This document shows positions 27,437 to 37,008 of a stretch of 55,077 bases of DNA, piece by piece. The notes beneath the pieces are model-generated. The model was not told where the DNA came from. It saw only the letters and a list, made by a program, of their open reading frames with translations, and made no database searches. Location of the stretch: positions 1 through 55,077 of the forward strand of contig JAQSXC010000019.1 in the NCBI GenBank assembly GCA_029266335.1, read 5' to 3'. Numbering within the stretch: the first letter of the stretch is position 1; each line of letters begins with the position of its first letter. Position numbers and translations under genes: made by a program. Origin of the DNA: Eubacterium sp. (GTDB lineage Bacteria; Bacillota; Clostridia; Acetivibrionales; DSM-1351).

Positions 27437-27517
27437 AATGATTATAGTAATGTAATTATTTATAATGATTGCAGTAATATAATTACTCAGAATGATTGTA
27501 GTAATATAATTATATTG
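27437..27517. repeat. Three tandem 27-bp repeats in the GH2 / AraC divergent promoter
   Basis: Units begin AATGATT at 27437, 27464 and 27491, exactly 27 bp apart. Each contains a GTAAT-ATA-ATTAC-type inverted repeat (perfect in the middle unit). The first unit covers the -35 region of a GH2 TATAAT box (minus strand, 27425-27430) that lacks a good -35 of its own. They are probable binding sites of the divergent AraC activator. Confidence 0.75.
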
Positions 27518-27542
27518 ATATTATATATATATTAAAACTGGT

Positions 27543-27550
27543 GATACAAT
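27543..27550 (+). promoter_or_regulatory. Candidate extended -10 promoter of the AraC gene
   Basis: TGATACAAT (TG at 27542-27543, TACAAT 27545-27550) lies 50 nt before the AraC start and just beyond the third 27-bp repeat. No consensus -35 is present. Confidence 0.35.
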
Positions 27551-27599
27551 CTAAATATTTTATAAGTATATAAATATATTGAACATAAAGGAGTAAGAA

Positions 27600-28424
27600 A
27601 TGGAAAGAATTTTCTCTCTGCTTACGGAACGTGATATATCTCTTCCGCTTTTTGTAACAGGTGTGGGTTATGAACATTATCAGGATCATGTCACCAGAAA
27701 GGATGGCTTCCCCAATTACCATCTGGCATTTTGTGAACAAGGTTCTGGCAAGCTTTTAATAAACAACAGGGAATATATGATCGAACAGAAAACAGCTTTC
27801 TTCTTCTATCCGGATGTACCTCACGAATATTATCCAATAGTGGAACCATGGTCACTCAGGTGGATAATATTTTCAGGTTCAGGTGCCCATATTCTGCTTA
27901 ATGCCGCAGGTATGAACCGGGTTGAAGTGTTCAGGCTCAACAGTTTTGAAGAAGTTACATTTTGCTATAAAATGCTCCACAAAATACTCCTGGAAAAAAA
28001 ACACACAAGCATTCTTGAGGCCTCAGGCATTTTATATAACTTTCTTGCAAATATAAATAAACTGATTGAAACGGTGAATCCGGAAGGTGATACACAGCTT
28101 GCAAAAAAGCTGAATATTATTACCGGATGCATAAAAAATAATTTCAGAAAAGATATTTCCCTGGAGGAGCTAGCTGCACAGGCAGGTATTTCTTCCTCAT
28201 ACCTATGCAGGATATTTAAAAAGGAATACGGCATAAGCCCCTTCACTTACATTCTCCGTTGCAGAATCAATGCAGCTAAGGAAGAACTAATAAATTTACC
28301 TGATAAAAGTGTAAAAGATATATCTCTGGATACGGGCTTTAACAACTGCAGCTATTTCGGTTCGGTCTTTAAGGAGTATGAAGGCTGCTCTCCTAACAGG
28401 TTCAGAAGTTTATATTCCAGGTAA
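27600..28424 (+). CDS. AraC-family transcriptional regulator with cupin sensor
   Basis: 274 residues. N-terminal sugar-binding cupin domain (YHLAFCEQGSGKLLINN, FFFYPDVPHEYYP), then two AraC helix-turn-helices (DISLEELAAQAGISSSYLCR and VKDISLDTGFNNCSYFGSVFK). ATG follows an AAAGGAG site 6 nt away. Its divergent position and the iterated sites between it and the GH2 gene make it the likely GH2 activator. Confidence 0.9.
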   Translation: MERIFSLLTERDISLPLFVTGVGYEHYQDHVTRKDGFPNYHLAFCEQGSGKLLINNREYMIEQKTAFFFYPDVPHEYYPIVEPWSLRWIIFSGSGAHILLNAAGMNRVEVFRLNSFEEVTFCYKMLHKILLEKKHTSILEASGILYNFLANINKLIETVNPEGDTQLAKKLNIITGCIKNNFRKDISLEELAAQAGISSSYLCRIFKKEYGISPFTYILRCRINAAKEELINLPDKSVKDISLDTGFNNCSYFGSVFKEYEGCSPNRFRSLYSR

Positions 28425-28670
28425 TAGAAAAAACCTCTAAGCTACGCTAGCCCACGTATCAACAATAATATTCAAGTAGTTATCTTCTGGTGAAATTACA
28501 TGTACTTATGAATGTCAACACCTGACCGCTTATGGATATACATATAATTGCACAATTAAGCAATGTGCATTTTTTTAGTGATTGTATATTTTTTGGATTT
28601 AATGCTTTATCAATTATTTTGATGTTATAATAAAACTAATTATGTAAATAAAAAGACTTGGAGCAATAGT
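28425..28670 (+). promoter_or_regulatory. Gap with promoter of the membrane AraC gene
   Basis: TGTTATAAT (28623-28631) is an extended -10 promoter 40 nt before the start codon of the next gene. The remainder is AT-rich and holds no gene; no clear terminator follows the upstream AraC gene. Confidence 0.45.
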
Positions 28671-31010
28671 ATGATTATCAGACATTTAAGAAAAATAATT
28701 AATGTACTATCTGTCAGAGCTTCAAAAAAATATCTTCTGAAATACTTTATCACTTATTGTACCGTTTTAATAATTCCACTGGTTATAGGTTATGTATATT
28801 ATATCAATACATATAATATAGTATATTCTGATGCCATAAATGAAAATAATACAATTCTCAGGCAGGCTTCTTCCATTCTGGAGCAGAGATTTGAAGAAGC
28901 AGATTCCATGGCGGATCAAATTATTTCAAATGGTCATGTAAGTGCGTTTCAGGGTATCAAAAACCCTTTGCAGTATCCTAATTCATATTCAATCATAAGA
29001 ACAAGGGACAGCCTCACAAATTACAATACCTCCAACAAATTTGTGTGGAATTATTTTATCTTTTTCAATAAAAGTGAAATGGTTATGAACAATCAAATTA
29101 CCTATACTTATGAGCAATTTTACAAACGGTATATGAGTTTTAAAGGTATACCATATGAAGAATGGTATGGCAAAATTACTGAAAATCTCTGTGAAAGCGG
29201 CCTGTCAGGAGAAATAGAAGCCGAACTTTACAATTTTACTCCTTCCGGTACTGTAGGTATGACAATGGTTACCTATTCAAAACCTTTGATTTCCTATGGA
29301 CAAAATGACGGTATCGTTATGCTGGTAATTAATAAAAAGGACATAACCGATCTTTTATCTTCAATAAATACCTATGATGGGGGAGTAACATATATAGAAA
29401 ACAAGGCTGGTAAAATCATAACATATTTTTCAGGTGAAAAATGTGATATTCAAGCTGTTCAGGCCGCAGTAAACAAAAGTTTTTCAGAGTCGGAAAATTC
29501 TTCAGAGGTCTCTATAAACGGCAAGAAAATGATGGTCAACTACATCAAGACAAAAAATAATGGATTCAAGTATGTAGCTGTTCAGTCTAAAAAGGTTGTT
29601 CTGGAGAAGGCTAACAATCTTAAGCTTATTATATATATCGTACTGCTTATTTCTGTTTTGCTTGGTACTCTCATTTCTTATTTTATGGCAAAAAGAAGTG
29701 CAAAACCTTTACAGGATATATTAAACAATATTCAGATCAGCGAAATAAGCGAAGATATTTTTAAAAATATCAAGTATACCATAAGCGAATTAGGCGATAA
29801 CAACAGCAATCTAAAAAGAACCATTGACGAGCAGATTCCTATTCTGAAAACAACCTTTCTTACAAGGCTTATGAAAGGGGAGTTCAATTCACAGGAGGAA
29901 ATAGAAAAAGTGGCCAGATGTATACGTCTGAATTTTAAAGGCAGCGTATACTGCATTATTATTTTTAGATTCGATACCGATTTAAATAATTATGATACCG
30001 TGGAATTGACAATTGTGAATTCCTTCAAGCAATTGCTGAGGGAAATACTGGGCAAGGTGGTGCCTGACGCTCTTATTTGTGATCTGGATGAGCAGCAATT
30101 GGTTATGCTTGTTGATTATCCTGCATTGCAGAAGGGACAGCTCAATCCTTATATTGAAGATGTAGCGTCCAGGCTGAAGCAGGAAATGCCTAAAAATTTA
30201 TTCGAGAGCCTTTTAATCTCCTGCGGCATTATTGTAGACCAGCTGATTGATATACCCATATCCTTTGAGAAGGCAAAGCTGGCTTTCAAAATGAACTCTG
30301 CCAACAGGCACAGCAATATTCTGTGGTATGCCGGAACAGGTAATTATACGGTTAATTACTATTTCCCCACCGATTTGCAGTCAAAGCTCATAAATAATGT
30401 CAAGGCAGGCGATAAGGGAGGTGTTAAATCCATCCTCAACATTCTCTTTACTAAAAATTTTATGGATTCAAACCTTTCAACTTCACTTCATAAACTATTT
30501 ATTTACGAGCTGCTTGGCGTTATTATAAAATTGTGGAATCAGATTGGCTTTGATGAGAAGACCTATAATTATATCATAAGCAATACCGACAATATTGACA
30601 AATATAGTGAACTTAAGCAGATAAAGATTATAACCGATTCTTATTACATGCTATGTGAAATAATGAACGGACAATCGGACAAACAGAACTTGAATACCAA
30701 TAATCAAGTTATTGAGTACATCAACCAATATTATCATGATTGTAATATATCACTTGCTTCAATAGCGGACAAATTTAACATGAACGAATCTTATTTATCA
30801 TATATATTCAAGCAGCAAAGTGGTATTAAGCTTTCTTCATATATTGAGAACTTAAGAATCCAGAAGGCTAAAGAGCTGTTGGGAAGTACAGCCTTACCTA
30901 TAAGTGAAATTGCAATAAAAACAGGATATTTGTCTACAAACACTTTTTGCCGGGCTTTTAAAAGAGTAACAGGTATTAATGCAACAACGTTCAGAGGCAG
31001 TAATGCATAA
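28671..31010 (+). CDS. Membrane-spanning AraC-family regulator with extracellular sensor
   Basis: 779 residues. Transmembrane helix about 24-45, an extracellular Cache-like domain about 46-310, a second helix about 313-338 (IYIVLLISVLLGTLISYF), a cytoplasmic linker domain and a C-terminal AraC double helix-turn-helix (about 680-779, ending TNTFCRAFKRVTGI). It has the sensor half of a YesM kinase and the output half of a YesN regulator without kinase or receiver, so it would act as a one-component transmembrane regulator. Targets are unknown; the neighbours GH2 and the convergent esterase/xylosidase operon are candidates. It ends before a bidirectional terminator. Confidence 0.88.
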   Translation: MIIRHLRKIINVLSVRASKKYLLKYFITYCTVLIIPLVIGYVYYINTYNIVYSDAINENNTILRQASSILEQRFEEADSMADQIISNGHVSAFQGIKNPLQYPNSYSIIRTRDSLTNYNTSNKFVWNYFIFFNKSEMVMNNQITYTYEQFYKRYMSFKGIPYEEWYGKITENLCESGLSGEIEAELYNFTPSGTVGMTMVTYSKPLISYGQNDGIVMLVINKKDITDLLSSINTYDGGVTYIENKAGKIITYFSGEKCDIQAVQAAVNKSFSESENSSEVSINGKKMMVNYIKTKNNGFKYVAVQSKKVVLEKANNLKLIIYIVLLISVLLGTLISYFMAKRSAKPLQDILNNIQISEISEDIFKNIKYTISELGDNNSNLKRTIDEQIPILKTTFLTRLMKGEFNSQEEIEKVARCIRLNFKGSVYCIIIFRFDTDLNNYDTVELTIVNSFKQLLREILGKVVPDALICDLDEQQLVMLVDYPALQKGQLNPYIEDVASRLKQEMPKNLFESLLISCGIIVDQLIDIPISFEKAKLAFKMNSANRHSNILWYAGTGNYTVNYYFPTDLQSKLINNVKAGDKGGVKSILNILFTKNFMDSNLSTSLHKLFIYELLGVIIKLWNQIGFDEKTYNYIISNTDNIDKYSELKQIKIITDSYYMLCEIMNGQSDKQNLNTNNQVIEYINQYYHDCNISLASIADKFNMNESYLSYIFKQQSGIKLSSYIENLRIQKAKELLGSTALPISEIAIKTGYLSTNTFCRAFKRVTGINATTFRGSNA

Positions 31011-31053
31011 TTGATACTTTTTTAACTTATTATTCCGAGATAAGAAAAGATTA

Positions 31054-31109
31054 AAAATACCCTATAAAGTGAACGCGCCATTTTCCAAGTTCACATTACA
31101 GGGTATTTT
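31054..31109. terminator. Bidirectional terminator between convergent genes
   Basis: AAAATACCCT (31054-31063) pairs with AGGGTATTTT (31100-31109), and an inner GTGAAC/GTTCAC stem adds 6 bp. T-rich runs follow in both directions, serving the membrane AraC gene (+) and the long esterase-terminated operon (-). Confidence 0.8.
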
Positions 31110-31335
31110 ATGCATTATTGCATTTGTTATTAAAGGCATCCGTGTTATTTCGAGTGCACTTATTTTTTATTACTATTTCATTTTATACATATTTCAGTTT
31201 TTAAAGTGTACTTAGCCAACACGTGAGAAATATTTTCGTTTATGGCAGTATTCCAATCATAACCTCCAGGTATAACAATACCGCTCCTATCTCAACGGTT
31301 AATTCCATTACAAGATCAGCCTCCAAGTGCATATT
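31110..31335. other. Non-coding gap downstream of the esterase
   Basis: AT-rich in its first half. The part next to the esterase is less AT-rich and one minus-strand frame reads GIVIPGGYDWNTAIN before stops, possibly a decayed coding remnant. No supported gene. Confidence 0.3.
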
Positions 31336-32130
31336 TCACCTTTCTGTAATAGCCCAGTCTATTCCTTTCTCGATGTATTTATTCCAAAAATTCCAGTCGT
31401 GAACTCCGGAATCTTCTACATAAGTATGCTCTATGTTTTCTGAAGCCAGATAATTATGATAATCTCTATTCTCATTTATTAAAAAATCTTCTGTTCCACA
31501 AGCCATATATATTTTAGGAATGTCTGCATTCCTTTTCCTGAGATCTGCAATGAGAGCCTCAGGGTCTTTATCACTCCCTATAAGCTGATCCAGATCGCCA
31601 AATACTCTTCTATAATATGGATAGTCAGCTATCGGACCTTTAAAATCTGTTGGAATACCGGCAATGCCTTTTGTAATAAGAGCTGAAGATAACGCTATTA
31701 TCCTGCTGTAATTTCCGGCATACTTTAACCCGTTTCTGATGGCACCATAACCACCCATGGATAATCCGCCTATATAAGTATCTTCTCTTTTATTGGATAA
31801 GTGAAACATCTTACGTGTGATTTCAACCAGTTCTTTTCCGATGAATTCTCCATAAAAAGCCCCTAGGTCTGCGTCGTCCAGATAAAAACAGTTATCCCCT
31901 GAAGGCATAAATACCGCTATTTTATACTTATTTGACAGTTCCTGAATTTTAGTTCCGCAAATCCAGTCCATATGATTGCCTGAGTAGCCATGCAGAAGAT
32001 AGAGTGACTTCATAGGCCGTTCTTCCGGCTTTTGAGCAGATACCCCGACTATATCAATTGGTATAAGCGCATTAAAATTCACCTGCCTTTTTAAAGTTTC
32101 TGCAAAAAAATTCACCTGTACTAAAGCCAT
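31336..32130 (-). CDS. Cytoplasmic CE1-type esterase (putative xylo-oligosaccharide deacetylase)
   Basis: 264-residue alpha/beta hydrolase of the EstA/tributyrin-esterase branch, no signal peptide. The triad is visible: Ser124 in GGLSMGG, Asp215 in GTEDFL and His244 in SGVHDWNFW; oxyanion region LHGYSGNHMDW. It is the last gene of the binding protein-CE1-permeases-GH8-GH39 operon, 52 nt after GH39, so it probably removes acetyl (or feruloyl) groups from imported xylo-oligosaccharides before the xylosidases act. Start supported by AAGGAGAAG upstream. Confidence 0.87.
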   Translation of the reverse strand: MALVQVNFFAETLKRQVNFNALIPIDIVGVSAQKPEERPMKSLYLLHGYSGNHMDWICGTKIQELSNKYKIAVFMPSGDNCFYLDDADLGAFYGEFIGKELVEITRKMFHLSNKREDTYIGGLSMGGYGAIRNGLKYAGNYSRIIALSSALITKGIAGIPTDFKGPIADYPYYRRVFGDLDQLIGSDKDPEALIADLRKRNADIPKIYMACGTEDFLINENRDYHNYLASENIEHTYVEDSGVHDWNFWNKYIEKGIDWAITER

Positions 32131-32182
32131 TTTTACTTCTCCTTTTTTTATGAATTTAATCAGCGGTCTTCGGCTGTTACCT

Positions 32183-33688
32183 TTAATACCCTGGTATCAT
32201 GCTGTCATCAAGCCTGTAATAAGTTTCCGATTCTTCTTTAATACTGCTGATTTCAAAAAAAGTCACTTCATTTTTGCTCAAGGTAAACTCCAGTAACAGC
32301 TTATTTCCAGAACTGCTTAATCTGTTGTAGCTTACCAGCGGCAAAGCTGCTTCCTTCAATATATCAACCGTCTTCTTTCCCGGAAATCTCGGACGTCCCA
32401 TCTGAGCCCACACTCGCCAGGGGTTTCCATACTGCTCATTAACCGTTTTCCGGTTAACAAAATATTCTCCATCTTTCAGAGAAAGTTCTATCTCTATTTC
32501 CTTATCAAAGGTATCGCCCTTTTCCATTACAGGATTCCATGCGGTAATTGAAACTGTTCCGTCACTTTTCTGCGTCACAAGCATGCTTTCGTCCCTGTAT
32601 AATATATCCCTGCCCATTTTTTCAAAAAAGCTGAACATATGAAAGGTAGGCTTGGGAATATTGTTAAGTGCCACCAGGCCAAAGCCTCCATGGAATTGTG
32701 CTCTTGGGACATCCAGTTCCTCAAAAACATCACTGAAGGTCCAATAGGAAAATGAATCAACAATATCTCCGGCTTCACTGATAATCCGTGCAAGGTAAGC
32801 TGCATTCAGACAGGTGTCATGAACAGGGTTCAATGGAGTGTATGACGTATTGTATTCCGTTATGTGAAAAGGAAGCTGAGGAAAAGGAGAGTTATCAATC
32901 ATATTCCTTACTGTTTTTAATTCCTTCAGCATATCTTCAGGTTCGGTCAGATCCTGATATACCAGCTCATGTGTCTGAATTTTCGGTTGTTTTGAAGAGT
33001 ACAAATGTCTCGAAACAAAATCTACCGGAACGGTTTCCTTATGGCAAAACCGGAGGAAATCCTCTATCCAGTGGTCTGCTCCGCCACATACGGCAGGGCC
33101 TCCAACCTGCAGTTCCTTATGGATTTCCTTGATTGCAAGAGCAGTAACCTTATACAGTTTAAAGTACTCGGCCTTATCGGCATCTTTCCAGAATATATCC
33201 AGATTTGGCTCGTTCCACACCTCAAAAGGCCATTGGAGTACTTCTTCCATTCCATACCTGTCAATAAAATGATTTACCAGGCCTTGAATCAAGCCCTTCC
33301 ATTTATCGTAATCCTTGGGAGGAGTAACGTTGCCCTTCCAATAAAATACCGTTTGATCTCCGGATGCAAGTTTTGACGGCATAAAACCCAATTCCACAAA
33401 TGGCTTAAGTCCTCTTTCCAGAAAAGAATCAAAAATCCTGTCTATGTATGTGAAATTGTAAAAAGGCCTCATTTCCCCATCTATCTCATATTCACGGTAT
33501 ATGGCCGTATCATCATGCAGCAGGCCATGTCCCCTTATATATTTGAAGTTTATTTCTTTCTGTACAAATTCGAGAGTATCCAGGTATTCCTTTTGAAGGG
33601 CAATACCCATTCTCTCTGTTCCAATACAAAAGTTCCAGTTGTTTGTAAAAGTTCCTTTTACTTCATCGGTAATTTTTATTTTTTTCAT
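32183..33688 (-). CDS. xynB: GH39 beta-xylosidase
   Basis: 501 residues, cytoplasmic. The catalytic acid/base Glu160 (EVWNEPN) and nucleophile Glu278 (HITEYNTSY) fall at almost the same numbers as in the characterised Thermoanaerobacterium GH39 xylosidase. The remainder is the TIM barrel followed by the C-terminal beta-sandwich. An upstream in-frame TTG/GTG-type start at 33715 lies before the GAGGAGG site, so ATG 33688 is chosen. It removes xylose from the non-reducing end of xylo-oligosaccharides, complementing the reducing-end GH8 enzyme 44 nt upstream. Confidence 0.93.
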   Translation of the reverse strand: MKKIKITDEVKGTFTNNWNFCIGTERMGIALQKEYLDTLEFVQKEINFKYIRGHGLLHDDTAIYREYEIDGEMRPFYNFTYIDRIFDSFLERGLKPFVELGFMPSKLASGDQTVFYWKGNVTPPKDYDKWKGLIQGLVNHFIDRYGMEEVLQWPFEVWNEPNLDIFWKDADKAEYFKLYKVTALAIKEIHKELQVGGPAVCGGADHWIEDFLRFCHKETVPVDFVSRHLYSSKQPKIQTHELVYQDLTEPEDMLKELKTVRNMIDNSPFPQLPFHITEYNTSYTPLNPVHDTCLNAAYLARIISEAGDIVDSFSYWTFSDVFEELDVPRAQFHGGFGLVALNNIPKPTFHMFSFFEKMGRDILYRDESMLVTQKSDGTVSITAWNPVMEKGDTFDKEIEIELSLKDGEYFVNRKTVNEQYGNPWRVWAQMGRPRFPGKKTVDILKEAALPLVSYNRLSSSGNKLLLEFTLSKNEVTFFEISSIKEESETYYRLDDSMIPGY

Positions 33689-33732
33689 ACCTTTCCTCCT
33701 CAATTGCAGCAGCATCCTTTTATGCCTGACGG

Positions 33733-34863
33733 CTATATGTAGATTTTATATTTTCCTGCCAGCATTAGCAAGCTGAAGAAATATAAACAGTTATCATAGT
33801 ATCTTCGCTCCCCTTTTCTCAAGGGAAGTTCCCAGAAGTCCCTGATCCACTGTAATCTGTACTTCCCCTTGGCTGCCAGTGATCCGGCAGCATTGGTTGC
33901 TATAATTGCGACGGGATGCATGGCCGGCTCATCAAATGCTTCTCCATTGATGTTATAAGCATTATACTTTCCTAATTCGGTATTTTCCATGAAAAAAGCC
34001 TGAAGCTTATCAACTATGTTCCCCAGCGATTCATCCTTATTAAACCATGCTGCATCCAAGCCTATATTCATAGCAACGCGATATGCATCTGAGTAGAACT
34101 GAAAATCCCTGAAAAGTTTTTTGGGCGTACCGTCAAATTCGGCATATTCGGGTGCCATACCGGTATTCTTGTCACATGAAATGTGCAGGTATTTTCGGCT
34201 TGCATCTGCAGCCTCATTCCAGAATGGTACGTCCTGTTCATCAGCCAGCAGGGCAAAAAGTTCGTAAAAATGGGGCAGATGGTAGGACGGATCTGAAAAA
34301 GGTGTTTCAGGGACAAATTTAATGTAATGGTTTGAAGCATCCCACATAGGTTCTCCGTCTTCAACAAGTTCAGACTGGTGTATGCCGTGACGCAAAATAT
34401 CTCTTGCCTGAACACTGTAGTCAAATGGAGGTACACTGTCACCCCATCTGCTGCTTGCAAAGAACAGAGCCATTGCAAAGTATTCCTCTCCGTCGGGTGC
34501 CGGACCTTCTGCATTTTTTGCTCCATCTGTTTTTACAGACCATGCAAAATAGCCCTGATATCTGCCTTCCTTTTGATACATATAGGTTTTTGAAAACAGC
34601 CACAATCTATCAAAAATATCTTTACGGTCTACTTGCACTGCCATCATCATTCCATAGCTCATTCCCTCGGTACGGGCATCATTGTTGCCTGTATCCAACA
34701 TATATCCCATGTCCCCACCCTTCTCAAAATAAATTCTGTCCTCAGGATCAAAAAACATGGTATCAAAAGTTTCCTTTATTTTCTTTTCTGTTTGCTCCTT
34801 GGATATTCCCAATTCAGTAAACAGATTCGGATATTTCCCGGTAAAATATGCTCCATTAGCCAT
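33733..34863 (-). CDS. GH8 reducing-end xylose-releasing exo-oligoxylanase (Rex)
   Basis: 376 residues, no signal peptide, matching cytoplasmic Rex enzymes. The general acid is probably Glu66 in [12 protein letters not shown] and the base Asp259 in QFYSDAYR, the arrangement of Bacillus halodurans Rex. Tryptophan/tyrosine-rich (alpha/alpha)6 barrel repeats fill the rest. It hydrolyses xylotriose and longer at the reducing end. Clear AGGAGG site. It follows the permeases by 66 nt and precedes GH39, forming an intracellular oligosaccharide-trimming pair. Confidence 0.92.
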   Translation of the reverse strand: MANGAYFTGKYPNLFTELGISKEQTEKKIKETFDTMFFDPEDRIYFEKGGDMGYMLDTGNNDARTEGMSYGMMMAVQVDRKDIFDRLWLFSKTYMYQKEGRYQGYFAWSVKTDGAKNAEGPAPDGEEYFAMALFFASSRWGDSVPPFDYSVQARDILRHGIHQSELVEDGEPMWDASNHYIKFVPETPFSDPSYHLPHFYELFALLADEQDVPFWNEAADASRKYLHISCDKNTGMAPEYAEFDGTPKKLFRDFQFYSDAYRVAMNIGLDAAWFNKDESLGNIVDKLQAFFMENTELGKYNAYNINGEAFDEPAMHPVAIIATNAAGSLAAKGKYRLQWIRDFWELPLRKGERRYYDNCLYFFSLLMLAGKYKIYI

Positions 34864-34929
34864 TGTTAAACCTCCTGCCGTCTTAAATATTTATGGTGAC
34901 TAAAATGTAAAAATGCATCTTTGCGTTAC

Positions 34930-35847
34930 TTATCCCTTAACTGCACCGATGGTAACACCTTTAACAAAATATTTCTGCAGGAAGGGATATACCAACAATA
35001 TAGGAAGTGATGCTACCACAGTAACTGCTGCCTGCATTGAAACCGGAGTGACTGAATCGGTTGCGGGTCTTGACCCATAAACGGAGGCTGCTGATTGGTT
35101 GCTTCCCGAATTCATTGAAGCCGAAAGCAGTTTCATCATTTCATACTGAAGGGTTGTCAAACTCTCCTTACTAGAAGCATATATAAATGTATCAAACCAT
35201 GAGTTCCAGGCACCCACAGCACACCACAAAGCTACAGTGGCCAATACCGGCTTGCAGCAGGGTACAATAATCTGGATAAAACATCTGAAATGTCCTGCTC
35301 CGTCAATAAATGCAGCTTCAACGAGGCTGCCGGGCAGAGATTGCATATATGATCTTACAATTATTATATTAAAAACACTTACCAATCCGGGAAGAATATA
35401 TACCATATAGTTATTGATAAGATGCAGATCCTTCATCAGAAAATAATTTGGTATTAAACCGGCTGAGATATACATTGTAACCAGAAAATATCTTGTTACA
35501 AACTTTCTCCATAAAAACTCCGGCCTCGATAAAACATAACCCACAAGTGCAGAAATAAAAACTCCCAATACTGTTGCCAGCAAGGTACGTGTGACAGAAT
35601 TTACAGCACCTGTAACAAGTAAATCATTTTTAAACACAGTTTCATAATTGTATAAGGAAAAAACACGTGGATAAAATGTAATTCCACCTAGTAGAGTATC
35701 CTTTGCATTATTAAATGATACGACAATTGTATTCCAGAACGGGTATACCATAACTACGATGACTGCAAGCATTATTAATGTATTTATTGTGTAAAATATT
35801 AAAGATTCAATTTTGCTGCTTTTTGTTCCCAGGCCTCTATTCCTCAT
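34930..35847 (-). CDS. CUT1 sugar ABC permease (LplC/YtcP type)
   Basis: 305 residues with an N-terminal transmembrane segment (LIMLAVIVVMVYPFW), five further helices, EAA loop (VEAAFIDGAGHFRCFIQIIVP) and the family C-terminus VKGVTIGAVKG. Pairs with the LplB-type permease ending 14 nt upstream. Ribosome site AAGGGGG. Imports an oligosaccharide delivered by the lipoprotein at 40611-42353. Confidence 0.92.
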   Translation of the reverse strand: MRNRGLGTKSSKIESLIFYTINTLIMLAVIVVMVYPFWNTIVVSFNNAKDTLLGGITFYPRVFSLYNYETVFKNDLLVTGAVNSVTRTLLATVLGVFISALVGYVLSRPEFLWRKFVTRYFLVTMYISAGLIPNYFLMKDLHLINNYMVYILPGLVSVFNIIIVRSYMQSLPGSLVEAAFIDGAGHFRCFIQIIVPCCKPVLATVALWCAVGAWNSWFDTFIYASSKESLTTLQYEMMKLLSASMNSGSNQSAASVYGSRPATDSVTPVSMQAAVTVVASLPILLVYPFLQKYFVKGVTIGAVKG

Positions 35848-35861
35848 TTTTCACTTCCCCC

Positions 35862-36824
35862 TTAGAATACGCTGTTTTCATCCAGTTTTCCAGATATATA
35901 ATTTGATATTGAAACCAAAACAATTGATATTACCGATTTAAAAATACCTGCTGCCGTTCCCAAAGAATAATTGCCAAGAGTAATACCATACTTCAGCACA
36001 TAAATATCAATTGTTTCAGAAACATCCATTACCAGACCTCTACCAAAAAGGTACTGTACTTCAAAACCGGCATTCAACAACCATCCCAGATTCATAATTA
36101 ATAGTACCACTATAGTCGGACGGATTCCGGGAAGTGTTACATGCCACATTTTTCTGTAACGGTTTCCTCCGTCTATTTCACAAGCTTCATAAAGTTCAGT
36201 ATCTATTGCCGACATGGCTGATATATAAATAATAGAATTCCAGCCCACTTCCTTCCACACATGTGAAAATGCAACAATCCACCAGAAGTATTTCTGTTCT
36301 CCCAACCACAAGACCGGTTTATTTATGATTCCCAGTGACATTAGAAGATTATTGAGGGTTCCATCATAAGTCGATAATATATTTGATATCAGCGAACAAA
36401 CTATTACCCAGCTTAAAAAGTGGGGCAAATAGGAGGCAGTCTGTACAACCCGCTTAAATCCAATATTCCTGATTTCATTTAATAATAGGGCAAACCCTAT
36501 TGCAAAAACAAAACCAAAAATCAAATTCAGCATTGACATTCCGATAGTATTCTTAAAAGTTCTCCAGAATACGGGGTCGTTAAACATAAAGGTAAACTGG
36601 TCAAAGCCCACAAACTTTGAATTCAGATATCCCTTGGCAGGTCTGAAGTTCTGGAAGGCCATGATCCATCCCGAAAGGGGATAGTAGCAGAATATAAAGG
36701 TCAATATCATACACGGTATGACCATAATAAAAAGCGGTATTTGCTGCTTGTACTCTTTTCTTTTTTTGAGCCGGTTATTTATTCGAATGGTTTTATTTTG
36801 TACTGCCAGGTTTTTTTGATCCAT
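35862..36824 (-). CDS. CUT1 sugar ABC permease (LplB type)
   Basis: 320 residues, six helices, EAA loop (YEACEIDGGNRYRKMWHVTLPG). A possible start 30 nt upstream precedes the GGAGG site, so ATG 36824 is chosen. The ribosome site GGAGGTTAAT has a perfect 10-nt complement 67 nt upstream in the same transcript (36902-36911), so its translation may be structure-controlled. Partner of the LplC-type gene that follows. Confidence 0.92.
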   Translation of the reverse strand: MDQKNLAVQNKTIRINNRLKKRKEYKQQIPLFIMVIPCMILTFIFCYYPLSGWIMAFQNFRPAKGYLNSKFVGFDQFTFMFNDPVFWRTFKNTIGMSMLNLIFGFVFAIGFALLLNEIRNIGFKRVVQTASYLPHFLSWVIVCSLISNILSTYDGTLNNLLMSLGIINKPVLWLGEQKYFWWIVAFSHVWKEVGWNSIIYISAMSAIDTELYEACEIDGGNRYRKMWHVTLPGIRPTIVVLLIMNLGWLLNAGFEVQYLFGRGLVMDVSETIDIYVLKYGITLGNYSLGTAAGIFKSVISIVLVSISNYISGKLDENSVF

Positions 36825-36965
36825 ATTAACCTCCATGAGACACATCGTGTCCACAAAATGTAATGAAAATTTATATCCTTTATCGCGATGTGGCGAATAA
36901 AGGAGGTTAATTGGCCATGTGCGTATTCAAAGTATCAATAAATACTTTGAATATTTCACGGCCAT
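36825..36965 (-). promoter_or_regulatory. Structured intercistronic leader of lplB-type gene with anti-ribosome-site sequence
   Basis: Three elements on the minus-strand transcript. A long hairpin (36912-36965) has a perfect 12-bp inner stem (36924-36935 with 36942-36953) and outer GTG/CAC and TGGCC/GGCCA stems. ATTAACCTCC (36911-36902) is the exact complement of the permease ribosome site GGAGGTTAAT (36834-36825). A second hairpin CCTTTAT...ATAAAGG (36877-36903) overlaps the anti-ribosome-site sequence by 2 nt. The structures could be alternatives; this is inference from complementarity. Confidence 0.5.
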
Positions 36966-37008
36966 AAATTCATAGGTTAGTTTGGAAGACAAGCGTTAGC
37001 GAAGTCTT

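Noticed and set aside
27437..27517. CRISPR array
   Set aside because: The 27-bp units are contiguous without spacers and lie in a divergent promoter; no cas gene is present.
28425..28670. Riboswitch or small RNA in the gap before the membrane AraC gene
   Set aside because: No conserved riboswitch core or strong terminator hairpin is visible.
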